Source: Asterias rubens
Lineage: Eukaryota; Echinodermata; Asteroidea; Forcipulatida; Asteriidae
Reading direction: 5' to 3'
NCBI RefSeq assembly: GCF_902459465.1
Contig: NC_047076.1
Span: forward strand, 930,001-994,000
DNA length: 64,000 bases
Below are positions 59,039 through 64,000 of the stretch, in pieces (position 1 is the first letter of the stretch; each line of letters opens with the position of its first letter). The notes below the pieces were generated by a model, which saw only the letters and a program-made list of their open reading frames with translations, made no database searches and was not told where the DNA came from. A program made the position numbers and the translations under genes.

Positions 59039-62000
59039 ATGGGAAACAATGTTGCGGCCAAACTTCGGTCGATCTTCTTAAGCGATTACGTAATCATCGT
59101 GAAAACGGGAGACGTTAAAGGAGCTGGCACGAATGCAAATGTCTTCATCGCCTTGTACAATGACGTCGGGGTCATGTCACGGTCTATTCCATTAGATTGC
59201 AGGTGGAAAGATGACCTGGAGAGTGGTCGCGTTGACGAGTTCCCGGTGTCTAACCTGGCGGATTTCGGAAGGGTGGAAAAAATTGAGCTGTGGAGAGATT
59301 CGTCCGGGTTGAAGGATGATTGGTTCGTGGAGAGGTAATTCTGATTAACATAATCAAATGAAATGCTCCTACAGAACAATCATGATTGTTGTACCTTACC
59401 AGAATGCTTACCAGAAACAGGGTTACCAGCCAAAATACCATGTCACATGTACAATTTGTGACTGTTTTCCTGCTCATTTCTGCTAAGCAGAGAATTGTTA
59501 AGAAACATTTTTTTAGCAGCTCTACGAAATTGGACCCTGTCCTTTTATTTCAAGGGGAAAAACCCAGCTGAATGACTGACCTGCGTGTATCCACTGTAGA
59601 GCCATCCAAGCCCAGTGGAATAAAAAAAACGCGATAATACTAAATCAAACAAGTGTAGTCTTACGTTGCTAGGAGATGTCAAGCTCGTAGCAACCAAGCA
59701 ATCCTCCTACGGCACAGGTACTTACATCACATCTTAATGTAAATTGCTCTGTCTAATTGCTTTTATGGCTAGAAATGACCGAAGATGGGGCTTTTAATAA
59801 CACATAAGTGCCGTTATTGGTCCAATTAATAGACGAATATTGTAAAATGATAAATGCGTTTGTTTCTATGTATTTGGTTTTCATACTTTCCCCCAACAAT
59901 AAAGCACCATAGTTCGGTTCAAAGAAACGGGAAAGGTGTCAGTGGTATTTTGTTATGGGAAATCACCATTACTCGTTACCAACTAAGGTTTTGAGTAATT
60001 ACCAATAGTGTCCATTGCCTTTAACTAAACACATAACATTAATTTATACTAACTTTCAATACACTGTTTAACGGTTCTTCATTTTCTTTTACAGCCTTGC
60101 AGTTGATGATGAAATGCTGAAGCCTGTAATGGAAGATATCAGCATTCAAGACGCGATGGACTCAAAGAAGCTTTTTATCGTGAACTACAAGATACTAAAA
60201 GATCTTCCCACCAGCTCTGGACGAAAGGTATACAGCAAAAAAAAATGATTACGTGCTCATTTGTGAATGCAAATTTTGCACGATTTCATTTAAAGGCAAG
60301 TTATACCATATGTTTTGGAACGTTCGATTGTTGAGTTCCTTAAAATGTCTAGATTTGATGCAGTAAAAACTACCTGTGAAAATTGTATTTCAAAAGGTGG
60401 TTGCGTTTTTGAGACATCACCGAACATCCGGAGCTGTTATATACTAGGAAGAATAATTCTAATAAGAAATACACCATCTGAGAAGCGTTGTCGCGGTGAC
60501 GCTTCTCAGATTCAAATTTTGGGTTATACAAGCTTATTATATGTGTATATGTTTTTTTTCTTTACATAATCACATTACTTCGAAGTGAAACGTTTCTCGA
60601 ATTGCTTCATACTATCAAAAGCTGCTGCGCTTCTAACATGTTTGTATTGCCATTAACAAAGAAGGGTTGCAGAACGTATACAGGCCCTTTAAAGGATTTG
60701 GGTACTCTTTCAAAATGTCCATAGATTAACATTAAAGTTACAGGGTTTGAAGATAATGATAGTGGAAAGCTTCCCTTCAAATATTACTTACTGAGGTGCT
60801 ATAGTTTTTGAGAAATGAGTAAAACAATGTCATGGAAATATGTTTGTAAATGATTAAAATAATTTTTTTCTCAGGAGACGAACATTATTTTCATGATATT
60901 GTTTTACTCATTCCCCAAAAACTACAGCACCTCAGCACGTAATATTTTCAGGGAAGCTTTCTACTATCTCTCCAAACTGTGTAAGTTTAGTGTAAATCTG
61001 TGGACATTGTGTTTTTTGTCCTACAAAAGTTACATAGACCCTTTAAAGGCAGTGGACACTATTGGTAATTACTCAGTATAATTATCAGCATAAAACCTCA
61101 TTTGACAATGAATAATGGGGAGAGGTTGATATTATAAAGCATTGTGAGAAACGGCTCCCTCTGAAGTGACGTAGTTTTCGAGAAGGAAGTAGTTTTTCCA
61201 TGACGTAGTTTTCCACGAATTTGATTTCGAGACCTCAAGTTTAAAATTTGAGGTCTCGAAATCAAGCATCTGAAAGCACACAACTTCGTGTAACAAGGGT
61301 GTTTTTTTATTTCATTCATATCTCGCAACTTCGACGACCAGTTCAGCTAAACTTTTCACATGTTTGTTATTTCATGCATATGTTTAGATACACCAGGTGA
61401 GAAGACTGGTCTTTGACAATTACCAATAGTGTCTACTGTCTTTAAAGGGTGTATGTCCATCTAACTGAGACTAATATTCCACCCCGTTTTGTTTTGATCT
61501 GCATCAAAATGATTGTCTAGATCTGCGCTCCGATAGCCTTGTTCTTCGTCAACCATAATAAAGACTTGATGCCCGTAGCAATCCAGTTGCACCAGGACCC
61601 TTCCGCCGATAACCCGGTAAGATCCACGGCATGGTATGTCTGCATGAGCCTCGGGTCACTCGCCGTACTCAGTTCGTCAGTCGTTTCATAAGGAGATGAT
61701 ATTGAAAAAGTGGAATTCCCTCGAGATTCTTTTAGTAGACACATCTTTGATTTGAACTCTTCTTGAGTCATAAACAGTGTACTTTCGATGTCATGATGAC
61801 ACTTTAAAAGATGTTAAATTTGCATCTGTGATTGTGAGAAATGGCTCCCTCTTTAGTGCCATAGTTTTCGAGAGAGAAGTAATTTTCCACGAATTTGATT
61901 TCGAGACCTCAAGTTTTAGAACTTGAGGTCTCGAAATCAACTATCTAAACGCACACAACTTAGTGTGACAAGGGTATTTTTTCTTTCATTATTATCTCGG

Positions 62001-62612
62001 AAGTTCGATGACCGATTGGGCTCAAATTTTCACAGGTTTGTTTACTTTATGCATATGTTGAGATACAAACAAGTGAAAAGACTGGTCTTTGACAATTACC
62101 AATAGTGTCCACTGCCTTTAACCGAAAATTCCGAGGGTCAGCTTGCTAAAGACCATGGCCAAATTTAATAAATTTTAGATAATTCTGCTTAGCAAATAGT
62201 TTTGCTAAGGTAGAAATGAGTGGTGTACCAGTCGCAGCATTGTAAAACTGTATGGTACTTTTGCGGGTAACCTGCTTTTGCTAAGCAATATTCTTCTGTG
62301 CTTGGCAAGTTTTTGTGCTAATTACATGCTCAATGACTTTGGGCCAAGACGTCTGGTTAAAATAAAACAAAAAGTGTTAACTTGATTTTGAATCTAGGTG
62401 TTCCTTCCGACTGATCCAGAGTATACTTGGCTCCTTGCCAAGATGTGGTTCAACAACGCCGATGCATGTTATCACCAATCAGCGACTCATCTTGGATTTA
62501 CCCATCTCATCATGGAGTCCGTTGCCGTGGCAACGCATCAATCACTATCGCCCTCTCATCCCATCTTCCGATTGCTGGCTCCTCACTTCCTTTATGTGAT
62601 CGCCATCAATAG
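59039..62612 (+). CDS. Lipoxygenase (PLAT plus partial catalytic domain), runs past window edge
   Basis: Four exons: 59039-59334, 60095-60227, 61521-61616 and 62398-62612, all with GT/AG sites and matching phases (2, 0, 0, then 2). Exon 1 gives an N-terminal PLAT/LH2 beta-barrel ([20 protein letters not shown] through DDWFVER) used for membrane and calcium interaction. Exon 2 enters the catalytic domain (LFIVNYKIL), exon 3 gives [16 protein letters not shown] and exon 4 [16 protein letters not shown] with HQSATH, where His201 and His206 of this model are the first two ligands of the catalytic iron. Family role: dioxygenation of arachidonate-like fatty acids. Odd: about 180 residues that normally lie between the PLAT domain and exon 2 have no exon in 59335-60094. 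The third His, Asn and C-terminal Ile ligands are not in the window. The start ATG follows a possible acceptor (CTTGTTAG, 59020), so an upstream UTR exon is likely. Gene or recent pseudogene cannot be decided. Confidence 0.87.
59955..60026 (-). mobile_element. MITE family A end fragment
   Basis: CCATTACTCGTTACCAACTA followed by GAGTAATTACCAATAGTGTC and CATTGCCTTTAA is one terminal inverted repeat with its subterminal sequence. The rest of the element is missing. It lies in the first lipoxygenase intron, at the site of the missing exons. Confidence 0.75.
60304..60670. repeat. Interspersed repeat in lipoxygenase intron
   Basis: It contains GGTGGTTGCGTTTTTGAGAC (also near 9115-9140 and 8475-8500), the inverted pair TCTGAGAAGCG and CGCTTCTCAGA, and the block CACATTACTTCG shared with 54926-55260. 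Confidence 0.65.
60687..61042. mobile_element. Foldback MITE in lipoxygenase intron
   Basis: The arms carry GAGGTGCTATAGTTTTTGAG (left) and AACTACAGCACCTCAGCACG (right), and ends near CTTTAAAGGATTTGGGT and GTTACATAGACCCTTTAAAG. Arms are imperfect, with a loop near 60870. It abuts the next MITE at 61041. Confidence 0.75.
61041..61446 (+). mobile_element. MITE family A copy upstream of lipoxygenase exon 3
   Basis: CTTTAAAGGCAGTGGACACT at the left and CAATAGTGTCTACTGTCTTT at the right. The central palindrome CGAGACCTCAAGTTTAAAAT is intact. It ends about 75 bp before the splice acceptor of exon 61521-61616. Confidence 0.88.
61820..62121 (+). mobile_element. MITE family A copy, left end missing
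   Basis: It begins internally at TGTGATTGTGAGAAATGGCT and ends with ACCAATAGTGTCCACTGCC plus TTTAA. The central palindrome is well preserved. With the copy at 61041-61446 it brackets exon 3 in direct orientation. Confidence 0.85.
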
Positions 62613-62895
62613 GTGAGGCCACTTTAACTTACATTGCACCAGACTATTAAATATGTACGTGTGTATTATACACAAAAAGTGCAGTTTAAGACCTGACCCA
62701 CTATCATTATTCACAAGATCATTGGTTTATAGTGGAGTCCCAATATGGTGCCTCATGGCTTCAGTGGTGGCAGTTTAACATTCACTCGGTTCATCAAAAA
62801 GCTAGGAGTAATAGTCGGATCCCTTGTATGTATTACACAATTAGCGCTGTTGTTTCCTTTGCAGATACAGGGAAGCCGATTTCTATAGAGAATCC

Positions 62896-63300
62896 TTAAA
62901 GGAACAAGTTGCCTTGGATCGGTCGAGTTGGTCTTTGAAAAGCGTTTGTAACCGTTTTTTATAAAATGCACATGGAACAGGTTCACATTTAAATGCATTT
63001 TTTTAGATTTGGTTATTTTTCAAATTTACAGCTTAAAATTGTTAAAGCACGGTTTTCCTTTTGCCTCGTCGACTAACACGTCGGCCATTTATGGGAGTCG
63101 ACATTTTGACTCCCATAAATGGCCGACCGTGTTAGTTCGCACAGTAAAAGGAAAACCACGCAATTTCGAGGCAAACTTGTGTGGATCATTTGTATTCTAC
63201 TTTCAAAACATCTTTCCAACCATATGCATTTTATAAAAAAGGGTTACAGACACTTTTTGTAGACCAACTCGTCCGATCCAAGGCAACGTGTTCCTTTAAA
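62896..63300. mobile_element. Foldback element with internal perfect palindrome
   Basis: Ends TTAAAGGAACAAGTTGCCTT and AAGGCAACGTGTTCCTTTAA match the element at 38863-39211. Near the centre (63083-63126) lies GTCGGCCATTTATGGGAGTC followed by its exact complement around a short loop. Both flanks carry TTCTATAGAGAATC, probably a target duplication. Confidence 0.88.
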
Positions 63301-63696
63301 AGTTCTATAGAGAATCTGGAATGCTATAGGTTTTTACGTAATGATCATGTATACATATGGCTTATACATCTAGGCTATAACCACAATCATCTTGGTTATA
63401 ATTAGCGATTTGTAATCTCAGCAGACGTCTTGGCAGATGGTAAACATTTTTGAAGAGTTGACTTTCATATGCAAAGACGGTAGGAAAAAAGGTGTGTATC
63501 TCTTAATAAAGTTGTGATTGAAATTCACAATAAACGATTGAAACTAGTGGCATCTGCAAATGATTGTGTCCATAGTTTCAATCACACACAGTGAACTTCA
63601 GTCTAAAAGTGTATTAAACCAACGTTATAGTTTTTAAGTACGAGACTTTGCAACGCTAGGTGGCAGCAGACTTACTAGGTAAAGTTCTGTTACGTA

Positions 63697-63868
63697 GGCC
63701 CTTTTCGAAACCACGGCTTCGGCTTTGGATTTGGCTCAGACTAGCTTGGCCCCGCGGTTGTTTTGACAAATTGATGCACGTGCTTTGCGTCCGTGCTCAT
63801 GGCTTCAGACAAGAGGACGGAGCCTGAAGCCGAATCCAAAGCCGAAGCCGTGGTTACGAAAAGGGCCG
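63697..63868. mobile_element. Inverted-repeat element nested in a second inverted repeat
   Basis: Inner arms: GGCCCTTTTCGAAACCACGG and CCGTGGTTACGAAAAGGGCC, continuing through CTTCGGCTTTGGATT and AATCCAAAGCCGAAG. A GTA flanks both ends. Outer arms CGCTAGGTGGCAGCAGAC (63653) and GTCTGCTGCCACCAAGCG (about 63910) belong to another element, a piece of which also lies at 40236-40260. Confidence 0.85.
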
Positions 63869-64000
63869 TAGTTCTGAGCATGCTCACATTACCGAGAACA
63901 ATCTTCTATTGTCTGCTGCCACCAAGCGTCCAAGAAAAAAAAAGAGTACATTTAAAATAAAAATGTCGGTCGTCATTTTACCGCCCGACATTTTCCATTG

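Larger units (their letters stand above)
62613..64000. other. Lipoxygenase intron or 3' region, foldback elements
   Basis: No further lipoxygenase exon is clear. A candidate acceptor (TTTCCTTTGCAG, 62864) is followed by a short open stretch that runs into a foldback element. The rest holds that element (62896-63300) and a nested inverted repeat (63650-63920). Confidence 0.55.

Overview
The window looks like nuclear DNA of a marine deuterostome invertebrate, most likely an echinoderm and perhaps a sea star. Genes are split into short exons with GT/AG junctions, the proteins are clearly metazoan, and the intervening DNA is full of short inverted-repeat elements, tRNA-derived SINEs, worn LINE 3' ends and minisatellites. 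The organism is an inference from gene structure and repeat style; no marker gene settles it. Five protein-coding loci can be supported.

Layout. (1) 1352-12469, minus strand: a complete DDX42 orthologue (DEAD-box RNA helicase of the spliceosome), 17 coding exons joining in frame to 882 residues. (2) 15156-19496, minus: a complete aldo-keto reductase of 338 residues in eight exons, with all four catalytic residues present. (3) 27670-28677, minus: an intronless class A GPCR of 335 residues with Cys-Arg-Cys where the DRY motif belongs. (4) 51518 back to 37846, minus: a second class A GPCR, prostanoid-receptor-like, whose two coding exons are split by an intron of about 12.5 kb between TM6 and TM7. 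(5) 59039-62612, plus, running toward the right edge: a lipoxygenase locus with a PLAT exon and three catalytic-domain exons, one of which carries two iron-ligand histidines.

The rest is mostly repeats. A hairpin-centred MITE family with ends reading AAAGGCAGTGGACACTATTGG occurs at least ten times. A second MITE family begins near GGGCCCAATTTCATAGAGCTG. Several strong foldback elements occur (31846-32000, 38863-39211, 46324-46567, 62896-63300, 63697-63868). There are about ten SINE-like copies with Pol III box A or box B signals. A 10 x 89 bp array lies in a DDX42 intron and appears to be an internal SINE module that expanded.

How the genes relate: DDX42 and the reductase are same-strand housekeeping-type neighbours. 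The lipoxygenase (eicosanoid synthesis) and the prostanoid-like GPCR (eicosanoid sensing) are head to head, start codons about 7.5 kb apart, which is a suggestive pairing. The most interesting point is that the lipoxygenase passes straight from its PLAT exon to the middle of the catalytic domain, in frame, with about 180 residues absent. It is either a decaying gene or an unusual minimal lipoxygenase.
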